NCBI GenBank assembly: GCA_033558025.1
Contig: JAUCEF010000004.1
Coordinates: forward strand, 1,984,001 to 2,048,000
Direction of reading: 5' to 3'
Source of the DNA: Phytophthora sp. 'mugwort'
Taxonomy: Eukaryota; Oomycota; Peronosporomycetes; Peronosporales; Peronosporaceae
DNA length: 64,000 bases
In this document: positions 22,658 to 37,600 of the stretch, one piece after another
Layout: every line of letters begins with the position of its first letter
How positions within the stretch are numbered: position 1 is the first letter of the stretch
Program-made: the position numbers and the translations under genes
Notes under the pieces: model-generated
Databases searched by the model: none
What the model was told of the DNA's origin: nothing
The model's input: the letters and a program-made list of their open reading frames with translations, nothing else

Positions 22658-25600
22658 CTTGAGGTTTCTTGGGCAAGTCTGGGAGTGGCTACGTCGGCCG
22701 GTGCACCAGTAAAAAAAAAACACGAAAAATTGTTAAAAATATGCGATAAGAAAAATATGAGTGACCAGTTAAGAAAATGTAAAGTGCCTTCAGCCAATAC
22801 GAATGCAGATACGCGGTGATTGGACGAAACCAATTGTGTAGAGTTGGTGTGTCGTAGAAGTTGAAGTGTCTCTAGCGGATAACAGCGGTCAACATGTTAA
22901 GAGGAAGAGATTTGACTCGATCCGACGGGGGGAACACGTCCCAGAAGCGCAGTGTCTCGTCAGCCCCAGCGGAGACCACGGTCGAGCCGTTTGGCGAGAG
23001 TGCAAGGTGCAAGACTCGTGCCGTGTGGTCTGTAAGCTCGTGCACCCGCTCCATGGTCGGATATCTCCACAGCGTGAGCTCGTTCCTCTCGGAACCGTAT
23101 CCGTGTGCTGACAGCAGCTCCTTAGTCGTCGTCGACCAAGCCAATGAACAGACCTGCGAGCCTGTTGGTACTGATTGAATCAACTTGTCGTTAGAGACGC
23201 GCCACAGTTTAATCGTGCTATCAGCAGCTCCACCACCTGATGCCAAGACGTGGCGTTCCCACGGACTCCATGCGAGCGCTCGTACAGTAGCGCGATGCTC
23301 GGAATGCGCTGATCGTGGACAACAAGAGAGGCTACTCAGGTCATTTGACCGTACCATAGCGCGGTCCCAGAGACACAAATTGCTGTCGTTGCTTCCGGAT
23401 GCGAGCGTGCTGCCGTCTGGAGACCACGCCAAGCCACAAATCTCGCCTCTGCGACGAACAAACTTGCCCACTACGTGCTGAGCGCAGCGTACGTCGTTCA
23501 GATGAATTGTCGAATCCCGTGACCCCGACGCCAGCGTTCGATCACTGCTCCAAGACAGCGAGCCGATGCGGCCTTCATGCGAGTGCAGCGAACGGACTTT
23601 CATCAATACCTCGACATCCCAAACCTGCAGTTCAGCCAGGAAAGTTCCGACTGCAAGGCGATGCGTACCACCGCCAAACGGGCTCAGGTTCTCCACCCAA
23701 GCGACCGAAGTCACGTAGTCGACGGGGTTGATGCATGCGTCGATTTTCTGGATGTTGCCTGTGCTGGTGGCGTACAAATACACATTCTTATCGAGCGCGA
23801 TGGCGATGAGGCCATTTGCCCCCCAGTCCATGAGATTCAAGTAAAAGTCATCGCGAAGTTCAGGTGCGTCTAGGATACATGCCGGTGACGACGGGATGGA
23901 TCGAAGACTGCATGAAGAGCTCTTGACACGACCAGCCCGGAGCGGAAGAGTGAGCAGGCCAGGTACACGCAAAGGGTGGAGACCTCCTCCTTCACGGAGA
24001 TTGTCCACGTTGAAAATCTTGTCACGGATTGCCGAGTTACGTATCGCGAGCAGCGGTCTTGGTTGTGAGGATGAGGCGTTACGAGGCAGAAAATTTACAG
24101 CCAGGAGCTCGTTATACGAAATGGACCGGTTCAAGTTGGCAGCTAGTGCAGCATTGTCGTCAAGCTTTAGGTCTGACATCATGGAGTGGCAATAGTCGAA
24201 GTCCATGGCGGACCGCGCAGGAATAAACCTGTCACTCTGGTGAAGCAGTATGCATGAATCCAGTCAAAATAACATCGTCAAACACCGTGCAGGAGCTCGT
24301 CGTGTACCAGATAGAGACGCTGCTGGGTCTGCCGAATTGTGTTTGGCGGCATTGTTGTTAGCTTTCGTACCCCGCGATGCAGAGGACGGTTCGGCTGACC
24401 TCAACCTGCGGTCTGTCTGCTGTTTTAAGCGATTATTAGTCCACTGACCGACGTTATGTGCGAAAACAGCGACAGCTAGGTGCACTTACCTTCTTCTACA
24501 GCTTTTTAAAATGATAACTCGACATGATAAATGTGCGCAAGCTGTCACTCCTCATCCATCAATCGGCTTGGTGTTGCGGTCATTTAAAGTCGTCAAAGGA
24601 TGCTTCTAGACTACAAGGAAGATAATACATTTCAAATTTCGGTTTGTGCACCCAGCATCTCCGTTCCTTGCCGTCAATGTAAGGATTGGAGGTCCAATGG
24701 TGGGCTAAAGTGCATGTGTTATGTTCTCGTTCCGTTTGGTGCCTAGGCTATTACCTAAGTATCGTTTTGTACTTTGCTTCAAGCTCAGCTGGATTACAAG
24801 ATATACGAATGTCATGCGATTCCAGCGCTAGTAAGCTCCAGTTTATCTGCGCAATTGTGTCATTTTACTGGAATCACAGTCACATCCACATTGTTTATAA
24901 GAGCAAGCAATGATGTTTGTAAGGGACCAGCAATGAAAGTGAATGCTTAGGAAAGGGAGGCTGTGGTAGGTATACTTCAAATGGTGTATCGTGCGGATAT
25001 GATCTGACCCTGTGATCTCCAACTGCTCCAACGTCTTCTTGTCGATATGCCCTTGCTGATGTGTAGCATCAGGATCAGCTCGTTGAGATGGCCGCCGTCG
25101 TACTAAAGTGATAAATCTGATCGTATCTAACCAAAGATCAATGTGATTCGTCAAAATCTGTAAATAATCATTCCATAGTGCAGGACGACCTTGTCAACAG
25201 CCAAGAGAAAAAAGAGCATTGGTTTCAGTATCTTTTGTCAGCTTGTGGCAGATGCCCGTCGAGTTTGTGTGCAGACACCCACACACCAATGCTGCTCAAA
25301 CCGTTGTCAACTAAGAAATGACCCGAACAACGCATCCACGAGCAAGAACACTGCAGAGAACTCTTTGACTCGGCCAAGTGTAAGTTTAATGTACACTCTG
25401 TAATATCTATTGTAACCAAGCACCACATCTTATTTTTTTCAGATGCAACAGCAAATCGAAAATGCAACAGCATTCTCCTCATTGTCGTCTATGCTAACGG
25501 GGTTGATGAAATCAAGCCCGAGTCCACTGACAAGATTGTGCCGATAAATCGAGCAAATACAAGATGATTGGCGTCGCGAGAAGTCCCGAGCGACAATTGA

Positions 25601-28600
25601 AGTCCCCCAATCGCCTAGACGAAAACGTCGTGTTGGGTATCGGTTGATGTAGCTGCTGAACGCAACGCGTTGCGTGTTGGTAAGGGCACGGACTTCGTGT
25701 CGGACACCTAGCTCAGTCACTCAATTAATTATCAGAATCGCGTCGTTTCGATATAAAATTGCGCAGTTCATGTATCAACCAAGATCAATTGTCGTCGTCA
25801 GGAAAGGCACCGGAGACGGCGACCATGTGCCTGTCGCTCTGTGGTATGGCCTCCGCCGTCTTGCAGGCAATACCCTGGCCACTTCGGTCTGCGCCATGCT
25901 TTCTCGTACTACATGTCGATCTTGTCTACTGTAGAGAGTTCTCACAAACACTTTTGTATTTGTAGCCCACCTACTGCTGTCACAAAGTGCGGCGACACAG
26001 AAGCCACAGCCGACGATACTGAAGACGGGGTGATTGTCTGTGCCCCGCGCTCCCAGCGCATAATTCGCTCGAACCGCGCGCGATTCATCACTGAGGTCAC
26101 CGGCGTCCAGGTAACTCTCGCTTTGGCGGTCACGGCCCGTCGCAATGCATCCTCTGGGCGCTTTCTACAGCAAATTTCAGTAACGTGGACATTTTCAGCT
26201 GCTGCTGAGCGGCCGCAGAGCGTCACGGAGATTGTCCAAGAGCTGGTGCACGCTGTTGGCCTTGTTGCATTGCCTCACTTCGAAGCGTATGCGGCCGACC
26301 AACTGGCGTTTGCTGCTCATCGTCACGCTGAGTTGACTACAGGGAGTTGCCCCCCTCGAGGTATTTCGAGTTGTATGCTCAAGTGGCTGGTACCTTTGAA
26401 GCCCAATCAGTGCCGGCACCGAGATGAAGAGAATCGCGTCGCTAGTTACGCGATCAATAGAACAGCAAAGACGTGTCGGATGCCACGACTACTCGGCATC
26501 AATCCACGCTACCTCAACTATGAGCAGACGTTGGCGTATTTCTCCAAGCGCCAGGAGAATTTGGAGCGTCGTCGTGCTCTGGAATCGAATCAACGCAATA
26601 TGGCTGCCTGAAGCCCGCAGCGTCATGAACTCGCCACCAAGTTTATCAACTCTTTGGTGAGGCTCTGTTTCACATCAAAGCATTACTATGTAGATGTGCG
26701 TCTGAATTAAACACTGCCTGCGTTTTAAAACACAGGCAGTGTATAAAAAAAAAAACGATTACCATTTGCAAATGTCCGTCGTCGCGTGCTGCATCGTCAT
26801 CGACGTCTCAAGTACTGCAAAAGACGTGGTGGCGTTGTCCATTTCAAGCTGTGCGAAGGCGCGAACTCCGTCGACGTTCGTGTTCAGAACGACCATTTTG
26901 CCCGTACAGTTGCCACGGTTGTAGAAGGCAATCTTCACTTGGCCATCGGTGAACGTGGACGTCGTGGTTGGAAGCCCCGTCCACCTCGCCGAAGATATGG
27001 TACCGCTTAGATCAGCGCACGGCATATCGTAGCAGAGATTGCCCGTCGAAACACCGATAATGCGACGAAGTCTCTTGAAATTTGGTTCGTTATATACCCG
27101 AAGCTCGCCTTTCATCGCACTTATGGTCTGAATGCCAGAAACAATCAGGATACCGATAGAGAACAACGCAAATGTCACGACGCGGAAGCTCATTCGCGTC
27201 CGTTGAGGGTAGTCGTGCTGGTTGCGCTGCAATTTGAAGACTGAGCTAGGAGAAGCGCGTTGCGTGATCCATTTGCTAGTAGATTTACTGGATGGTAACG
27301 CCCGAGATCAGGCTCACATTTTTCGAGGGTTGCCATTCACATATTCGCCCCTCGTATGATCCCAGTCTACACTTTATGTGTTTAAAACTCCGCGTATAAT
27401 GCGGCTGATATTAATTGTCGCTAAAACTAAAACGAAGTGAGCACTTTTGCTGGCTATTATAAAGGAATGTACCATCATCAGCACGATACGAATTCTCCAC
27501 CGACGTACAGATTTTTGAGGCCGCGGAGAACCCCCCACGTGCGAGAGAAGAGGAACATATAAGCCGACCCGAACTCACCGTCGTGAGAGAGGTCTTGGTC
27601 CTTGCCTAGCTCTCGGATGCACTGCTGATAGTGCTCTACATTAGCCCCACCAGGGTGCGCCGACGGAGCGTATGAAAGGCCGCCATGTGAGAACGATTCC
27701 GTGAGCGACTCAATATTCCAGCAACTATCAGACACCAGCCGTCGACGAACGTTATTCCGGCTCAGCAAGTGCGACAGATAGTAATCGTCGCCGAGGAAGC
27801 ACGCTTTGGACATGTTGGCGACCTGAAACGCCGGCATTGTGGCGTCCTCCATGCCGAAAAATTTCCGTTTCACTGCAACGCCACCCGCTCCTCCAACAAA
27901 CGAGACGCTGTTGATACCGAGCGCGAGGCTGCGTCCACAATACAATCCGTCCTCGGCCGAGATCCACCCGCCGAGCACCGCGATCGCGTCGTTCGGGTAC
28001 TTGTGCGTGTAATGCAGTGCCCGTTCACAGAGCTGGGGCGGGTAGACCCGGTCATCGTCGCCGTACACAATGATCGTGTCCCGGTCCTGCTCCACCAACA
28101 ATGTGCCGAGCACTTTGCTCGCGGGTCCAAAGTCTGTGTCCAGTACGATGAGCTGCAGCTTGTTGTGGTACGGACTCGGACCGGTGGCGAACGTGATCGC
28201 GCGGAATTCGGTTCGGTTCAGTGTCGCGGCGTCGGGCAACAGCCATGAGGGGATATCCACCACCTTGTCTCGGTACATTCGAGGGATGATGACGTACACA
28301 ACATCAAAACCGTCGCCTTCCTGACGCACCAGCGCGTCCACCGTCGGCCGCATCACGTCGATACCCCCTGGGGTCGTCGTAAAGCTGAAGACAATGCGCG
28401 GTCGCGCCTGCGCCGCGCTCATGGACGTGGACGTCTTGGCGGTAGAGGAGTTGAACGTGCACAGAAAGATGATGATCCATGCCACGGTAGTCGCTAGGAA
28501 GCACGCAAACCAGCGCTTACGGGTAGTGTGTTCGCCATCGGGTAGACTCGAGGTCTCGAAAACGACCTTTACGGGAAACAACTTTGCCAACTGGCCCGTG

Positions 28601-31600
28601 CGTCGCCGACGCCGGCGGTGGACTAGCAGCAACGTGAGCACGAATAATCCCGTTAGCAACGAGAAGAGTGAGATCCGCGGGATCATCACCCGTTCCGCGT
28701 ACAGGTCGATGCACGTGTCGCCCACGGTGTGGCCGCTACTGCCCACGGATATCCGCAGCGAATGCGCGGTCATTGGAAGGTCGATGTTGTCAATGCTCTT
28801 GATTGACAGCAAGTCCGTGAATAAACTGTAAGCGCCAAGTGAATCGGATGATGATGGAACGGCGTGAGGGCTGTCGCACGCCGGTTGGCTTCATTGCCAC
28901 CATAATCCCGCTGGCATTGGAGGCATCCTGCGACAGCGTTTGCCGGTTGTTCCCGAGATTTGCATCGCGAAAGATCAAGTTTCTGAAGCAAGCAGATCGC
29001 GACTTTCGTTTTGACAGGCTGTATTTGTATGGAATAGACTTGGAAAGGCGAATAGCTGTATATAAGTAATGGCAGGGAATGTTACCCATGTTGAAGTGTG
29101 TCCGACCAATGGCACTAGGGGTAATCATGTTTGGTAACAACGGCAGCGTTCGCATTCGCCATAATTCCTTTTGCCACCACCTGAAGAAGTGAATTTCAAT
29201 GTTAGCGCGCGGACACTGGAGAAACTTTTCGTTAGCTATTAATACAAGCGCATTCCCCACCAAGAACGTTTCGTTCAAATCGCACTGGCAATCGCGCAGA
29301 GAGGTGATTACGCGGCACGTTTCGATTTTCTAGTGATGGGAACACTGTACAGTAGCATATAGGTGTACTCACCGCGGATGGCTAGCAACGTTCACACACA
29401 GCAACATCCTCCAGGGCGGCAGCCGTGCGTGACGCTTATTTATCAAGAAAGAACACAAGGTGCACCCAGTCTATGTTTGGCAATTGGTTCATACGGCAAT
29501 GTACCGCGTTTCTCTCGTACCATTTCACCGGTACAATACAGATATATTCAACATATATCACCACCCTCTCCAAGGAAAGGTGATTAGCAGAGAATACTAG
29601 CACAATTTGGGAAACGGATGTCGCGAGTGCGCTCTCCGCGCGGTCCCAACACCCGGGCACGCTTGTGGCAGAACCCTACTGTAACATCGCACACGTAAAG
29701 TTTTGACAGGCATACCGATACCACACGATTTAGGTCCAGAATCCCTGTAGATTGTGGGAATAGTCACTCTTAATGATGATTCTGCATTCGGTAACTTCAG
29801 CTCGAGGTTCTATTTCAGAATAGTTCAAGTTATTCAGCGCGATGCAAAGTGGGTATGCGCCATTAGCATCAGTACTTGTATACAAGTGTGCATATAAAAA
29901 AATATCAAGAGCTATTTTTTTCTGACAAGTATACACGTGTGCACATCATTCTTTAAATATGTCAAGAGTTATTATTTTTCTGACACGTGCATACATATAC
30001 TGGCAAATCTATGCTTTTTCTGGTTGTTTTACTCGTCTCGGCGCTCGCACGAAATATGAGCGCATTGTCACTGATCACGAAACCAGCACACTACCGCGGA
30101 CGAGCTATGGCAACCTGGTACAACATCAACTGCGGTTGAGGTCGCATAAACCGATAGCATTGCTCAATTTTCGTTTTTTTTAATAGTTATCGCGGAATGG
30201 AGGGCAGACGAAATACGCGAACTGAGAACACTAGGTATCGCCGTCCTCATTGTTACGTGACCAAACGCGTTTGCTTTAAATGCCGAACATCTTTCCGAGC
30301 AGTCTACCTCAAAGTTGATTCGATCGCTTTGAGACAGCGACGAATGACGTAAACTTCACAGTGGACGAAGCAGCCTGCGCGGCTGCGATCAATCGGAATT
30401 CGAGCACGACTATCGAGATCATTGAAGAAGGCTACGACAGACATCGAAAGTTTGGCGCCATCGAGGACTAGCTAGGAAAACCTATGCACTGATTTCGTAT
30501 CAGAAGCATAGCAACGATGCCTTCGATTTCCCAAGAGAGGTTGTTTCCCCCCGCAACTCGAAGGGAATGGCTACCATAAGTAAACCTCGTGTAGCAAGTG
30601 CCGTAATCAGCCACGAGTGACTCCATCAGGCTCACAAACAAGCTGCCATTGTTCGAAATTGCCAACGTGCCAAGGCGAGACGTCACTTAAAATTGTTTTT
30701 CGGCGAGTCACGCTATCCCGCTGCGTGACTAGAAAGAAATGCATGCAAAAGAAAGAAGGTTTCCGTTCCGTTTTCACTCCGTGCGACTATTAGAAGTAAA
30801 TGGAAGTAACTCCGGGTTCGACCACGAGCTCTCGCTGTTTGAAGTCCGTCAATCGGGCTGCTGTCCAACATGGGTCAAGTAAACCCTGTCCACTTTGTCC
30901 CAAGCGGCTCTTTTGCGTTATCACGACCACTATTGAACGTCTCAATATATTATTTCTTACAGCTCATTCACAGTATTAAAGTCACTCCAGCTTCAATCAA
31001 ACCCCGGAACTCATATAATCTTACGGTTTTTTCACTAATACGCCCATATCCTCTTGGTGATTGCGTCCGGCTGTGTGCGTTAATCAAAGTGACCTTCCTG
31101 CCGACAATAATGGGGCGGATACTACAAAATTAATTCCTACCATCCGGTCACAATCCAATTCCTTCGGCCATGGCGGACTCTGGATCCTCGGATAACACTG
31201 AGAGCGCGACGCTGACTGCGCTCTCTGACTGCGCCACGACCGTCCTGGAGAACGACATGGCGTACGGCCTCTGCGTGACCAATTCGGGGCTCTTTAACCT
31301 GCTGCCGGTCGAGTTCCTGAGCCGGAACGAGACTTCCTCCTCCTCTTTCTCCTCCTCCAGCAGTACGGACGACAATGCGTTCAACGGAGACTCAATCTGC
31401 CGTGTCATGTGCTCCAAGCAGACGTTGTCAGCCTCAGCTTCATGCTGTGCCGCCGCCGCGTCGCTCCAGAACTGCAACACGTCGTCCGCAGCCCTGACGA
31501 CGTGCAAGGAGCTGTTCGACAGCGTCTTCACGTACCAGAACGAGTGTGATGGAGGCATTGCCACGGCTAATACAATCCTTATTGCAGTGGCGGCCGTCGT

Positions 31601-34600
31601 CGCGGTCGTCGTCGCGGCGGTCGCCGTGTTCTCGAGGCTTTACGGACGCCACCGTAGACAGCAACGCACAGAAGCGGGTGTAGCTGCTACAGTGGCGACA
31701 ACATGGCGACAGGTGGCCAACTTGGTGTGGAAAAACATGGTACTACGACGCAGACGCCCCGTTTCGCTTGTGATGGAGCTGATGCTGCCCGTGCTGCTAT
31801 CCACGGCGCTGCTGGTGCTGGCCAATCTCGACAAGTTCGCGGGCGGATGGAGGTCGGACTGGTTCACGTCGGAAGCGGCAGTGCTAGAGGGCAATACAAC
31901 GCTCATTTGCAGTGACCTGGCCGTCTGGGGACTCGAGGCCATTGGAGGCCCGTCCTCAACCATGACGTCCTTCTATACGGGCGGCCAGTCCGTACTGGGA
32001 CTGTTTTTCCTGGTGAGTTACATTAAATTTGTGTCTACAACGACGACGACAATGGTCATTGAGAAGGAGAACCGACTGCGGGAGGTCATGAAGATCATGG
32101 GGCTCTCAGACGCGACGCTGCTCTGCTCGTGGTGCCTCACGACGGCCATTCTAGCGACGCCGCTGGCGTTTGCCATTGCCGCCGTGCTCAAGTATGGAAA
32201 TGTGTTTCCAACGACCGAGTACGCGACGCTGGTCAGTCTCTTCTGGACGCTCAGTGTGGCCATCACTGCGTTCTCGTATTTCATTACGCCATTCTTCAAT
32301 AAATCCCGGACGGCTGCCATCGCCTCGGTGCTGCTGTGGCTGATTCTTTTCTTCTTATTCTTTGCGGTGCAATCTGCTGACACGAACGCGCCGCGGTACT
32401 GGGCAGCGCTGTCTCCACCCACCGCATTCGCGCTGGCTGTGGACGAAATGCTACGTCGTGCTCAGCTTGGCACGGGTTTTGCGTATTCTGTTGGTCTTCA
32501 AGAAGAGCCCGTGACAGTGCCCAGTGCTTTTCATATGAGTCTGTTTCTCATGCTTGACGCTGTTCTACTAGTGGCATTGGGATGGTATTTAGAACAGATA
32601 CTACCTCAGCAATATGGCGTGAGAAAGCCATGGTATTTTCTTTTCACGACGAGTTACTGGGTTAACAAGATGGACGGATCTGCTCCAGATGATAATTTGA
32701 CAAGCTCCGATCAGATTTTGTCAACGCTCTCACCTCGAGCTGGTGGAGCGTATACGCAACTTGATGACACAGAGAACAGTGCCAAACAGCTCGAACCAGT
32801 CGCTGGGAACGCGTACATTGAGCCTGTGAACGCCGTTTTAGCTATGCAAGAGCGAAATGGCACCTGTCTCGCGCTTCGCGGGTTGCGGAAGGTGTTTCCA
32901 CTTGAAGAAGATGGCGAGGAACGTGTGGCTGTTGCCGGTTTGGACTTGACAATGTACAACGGCCAGATCACGGCACTTTTGGGCCACAACGGCGCCGGGA
33001 AGACGACAATTCTGTCAATGCTCACGGGTCTCATCCCTCCTACTGCTGGCGACGCGACGTTGTATGGATGCTCTATCAAACGTGACTTCCACGAGCTACG
33101 ACGACTCATTGGCATTTGCCCTCAACATGACGTACTGTTTCAGGACTTGACGGTGGAAGAACATTTGCTGCTGTTTGGCACGATGAAGCATGTGTCACAC
33201 GGGAACCTCCAGGCCAATGTAGACAAGATGATTGAGGATGTAGGACTCACTGAGACTCGCCACACGCTTGCCAAGACCCTTTCCGGTGGCCAAAAAAGGA
33301 AGTTAAGTGTGGCACTCGCCTTCCTGGGTGGCAGCAAACTCGTTTTTCTGGACGAACCAACGTCGGGTATGGATCCTTATTCTCGTCGATTCACGTGGAA
33401 CTTGCTCCAGCAGAGCCGTGAGGACCGCGTCATTGTTCTCACGACGCATTTTATGGATGAAGCTGACATTCTCGGAGATCGTATCGCGATTCTAGCGGAT
33501 GGTCAATTGCGGTGTGCCGGTTCGTCACTTTCCCTTAAGAACCGATTTGGCGCAGGCTACAACTTGACTCTGATTAAGACCTCTGATATATCATGTGACG
33601 CTCACGAAGTGGAAATGTTTCTAAAGGAAAAAGTTCCAGGTGTGAAATGTCTGAGCGATTCCGGCTCGGAGCTGGTGTTCCAGCTTCCGACAGCGTCATC
33701 TGACGCGTTTCCTTCCATGTTGGAGCAACTGGACGCCGAGATGCCTCGGCTTGGTGTCCAGCAGTATGGTATTTCCGTCACAACTCTGGAAGAAGTGTTC
33801 TTACGGATCTCGCGGGAACATGAAGAAGAGCAACTTCAAGTTGAAACGGAAACCTTGGAACGGAAACCTTCGACATCTTTACAGATGGGGTCTACTCCGC
33901 TTAAATTAAAAATGTCGGGGAGGAATTTGCCATCAACGGTTCTTCCCATTACTGAACCATCAATATGGACGCAATACGTGGCACTGACAAAGAAACGGTT
34001 TCAGATTGCCAAGCGTGATAAAAAGACACTGGCATACTCGGTGGGGATTCCACTCATCTTTTTGATCATTTTAGGCATTGTACCGGAAATCGAGGTAGCA
34101 GATTTTATCCCCAACTATGCGTCAAATTTACCCACCGAAGCACAACAGACTCAATGTGCGTCGATTGACTTCAATAATCTCGTAGTTTCCAACTATAATG
34201 TATCGGCATGTGCAAGTTCTCGTGGCTTCGAGTACTGCACGCTTGGGCTCGTCAACTGTGATGTCAATGTATGTTGCGATGTGGCAAATGTCGCCTCGCC
34301 CTGGTATCCATGCAACACGTGCGGTTCGTCGCCGTGTTACAACAATAATTGTCTCTCGAAAGACAATGCCAAGCTCCAAGTGACACTTAACGGCTTTTTA
34401 GTCGCGTTAGTTGTCATGCTGGCATTTGCCTTTATCCCAGCGGCGATTGTCGCTTTTATCGTCCGAGAAAAAGATCCGAGCCAGAATGCAAAGAGTCTAC
34501 AGCTCATCAGTGGCGCCAATGTCTCGGCCTATTGGCTAGCCAGCTGGACACACGACCTCGTCCTCACAATCGTGCCCATTGTGGCTTCAGCGATCATCAT

Positions 34601-37600
34601 TCCGCTCTCAATGACGCCCAGTGGGGCCGATCAAACGAGCACATCCGATGTGGTGGCTATCATTACGCTATTAATCACTCACATCTGGGCCATTATTCCT
34701 CTCGCCTACCTCTTCTCCAGACGTTACGTGCAGCACGCGGTGGCACAGACGGCGTTGCTAGTGTTTGCATTGGGCACCGGTGGTTTGCTCAGCATTTTCT
34801 CTTTTATGTGCCGAATTATCAATTTTTCCATTTCGGGCTCGTTAAATCTCTCGTCGCTTGATCAAAACTATTTGCGATGGATTTTCATGCTCTTCCCTGG
34901 CTACACGCTAAACAACGGCATTTTCGAACTGGCTACACGTAAAGTGAGTCGTCGTGCGCTCTTTGGTTCGGCACGTTGGCTACAAACGTCCCCGTCGTTT
35001 TTCGGATTATTTGAAGGTCTGGGCAAAAACGAATGCACGGAATGTTGGGACCGCGTTGAGCCTTCGTGCTGTGTACGGCAGCCGTTTGATTTCGAGATCG
35101 TTGGTGCACCGCTGGTGTATACTCTGGTTGAGGCACTGCTTCTGTCCGTTCTTGTGTTTGTACTTGAGAACCGCTCGGTCAAGTGGAAACAGTCAGTAAT
35201 AGGGAAAGTAGAACATCAAGTCGTCGAAATGGATGGCACAGAGACAGAAGACGACGATGTCGAGCGCGAACGACAGCGTGTGGAGCAACACGCCCCAGGA
35301 CCAAACAATCTCGTGTTTATCCGGCATTTGCGTCAGCAATACGCTGGCAAACCACGTGCAAAAGTCGCATTAAAAGACTTGAGTTTATCCATTCAAAGTG
35401 GTGAGTGTTTTGGCTACTTGGGGATAAACGGTGCTGGCAAATCGACGACAATGGCGGTTTTGACGGGACAGTTAGCACCGACCCAGGGTTTTGTCACATT
35501 AAGCGGCTTTGACTTGTCAACCAGCTCAGCTTCTGCACGGAAAACAATGGGCTACTGTCCGCAGTTTGACGCACTTCATGATTTACTCACAGTGAAGGAA
35601 CAACTGCAGTTGTATGCTCGGATTAAAGGTATATCCGAAACGTTTGTGGATATTGCAGTGGATGAACAGATTCAAAATCTGGGACTCACAAAATACCGGG
35701 ACAAACTTACGCGAGGACTCAGCGGTGGCAACAAACGCAAGGTCTCGACGGCTATCGCATTGCTCGGACGACCTCGCGTTGTTTTCCTGGACGAGCCGTC
35801 GACAGGTGTAGACCCAAGCTCTCGACGGAAAATGTGGGAGGTCATCACACGCGTGTGTTCACAGGATCGGAATGGCACTCACAATGGAACTTGCGTCGTA
35901 CTCACCACACACAGTATGGAAGAGTGTGAAGCTCTGTGTTCTCGAGTCGGTATCCTTGTGAGTGGTCGGCTAAAATGCCTCGGCAGTGTTGAACACCTCA
36001 AACAAAAGTTCGGTCGAGGTTACACAGTCGAAATCACGCTGCGAGTGTCGAATGCCGATGCCACCGAGCTGAAAAATATTATGGAGCAGGTACGGCCATT
36101 CCTATCGGCTGAACGGAACAGTGTGACAAAAGTTACGTCTGCAAACGTTCAAGATCTGTGCGCTGTCCTGGGAGTCCCCGAACGTGGTGCTCGGATCCTC
36201 GATCATTCGGGTATCGGTTGGCTGGTTGCCACTCAGCTGGAGACTCACGGTTCCATCTCTGTCGAGACTTTTTGTGCGTGGTGGGTTTCCGAAACTCACG
36301 GTGAGAGACTGCGAGATTTTTTCCAGCACAAGTTTCCCGGCAGTATTCTTGCGGAGCAGCAAGGAGAACATTTCCGATTCCAAGTACCTAAGCACTGGCT
36401 CGAAAACTCGGAAAGCAAGACAGTGTTGCGTCCAGCCGAACTTTTCCGTGCGCTTGATCAAGCTCATACCGATCTCAATGTGGACGAGTACAGTGTGAGC
36501 GAAACCGCGCTGGAACATATTTTTAACAATATGGCTGCCCAACAGGATGAGGAGAAGGGCGTCGCTCACGGCCTGAATTTTGAGTAGTCAATGTTGCTAC
36601 AGTGTTTTTCTAAATATCAGTTTGTATCTTCTTGTGGTTTATCATTTGACAACGTTCGATACAAAAATCATCTTTACAACAAAAAAATCCGGGACATTAA
36701 ATAGTTTATTTTGCTGAAAGGGAAAGTAACTAAATGTTTGGGAAACGCATTTGCCCAATCGGCATTTTAATCACATTTAAGCTCGCACATCGGGCCACCC
36801 GCTCGAGAAATCGATCGTGTTCCAGCCAAAGTGCTTCTGGCCATCGGAGTAGTAATACTTGGAACATTACGCCGGCAGTTTTTTTCCTTACCGTAATTTA
36901 CCACCAAGAACATTCCTGGAACCTTCTTTCGGACCAGCTGCTATTTTGACGACGCAACCTCTCGACCACCTGAGAGCGAATGCAACGCCTTTTGGATCTT
37001 AGGGTGGTTTCAGATCCGCTCAAGCACTAAGATCGCACTGTCGGTAATTTCTGAATTAATTAAAAAAAGTCCCAAAAATTTAAAAGGGGGTATGTATATA
37101 GATACACCCCACTGATAACATGTCGAACGAACTAACTTTCGGAAAATACAAAGGTAAGACCATTGAAGAGGTCTATGATAGTGATCCCGGCTATTGTCGT
37201 TGGGTTTTCAATCAACCCAATCAAATTATTAGTGATGAAATCAAGATATTCCTCCACAGCAAGTTTCTGACTGATGATAACTCTTACATGATGACTTGGG
37301 GTAAGTATCGAGGTAAGACCCTCAAGCAGATCAGTCGAATGAATTCAGGATATATCGATTACCTTCGCAAGAACCAGTTCGTTATTGAAAAAATGTCCTA
37401 AGCTACTGAAAGAGTTAAGCTAAGAAAAAAATATTTTTTTCAAATCTAAGCTGTGGTAAAATCTAAAATCTCACCCGTTAGGCGATCGTAAGATAGCTCT
37501 TGCTCACTCACAACCAGTACGAGCATATTTGTTCCTTGGCATCCTGCGTTTATGCCTTGTACCTGAATAGCCTAAGGAATATCACGCTCAGTCAGACGAC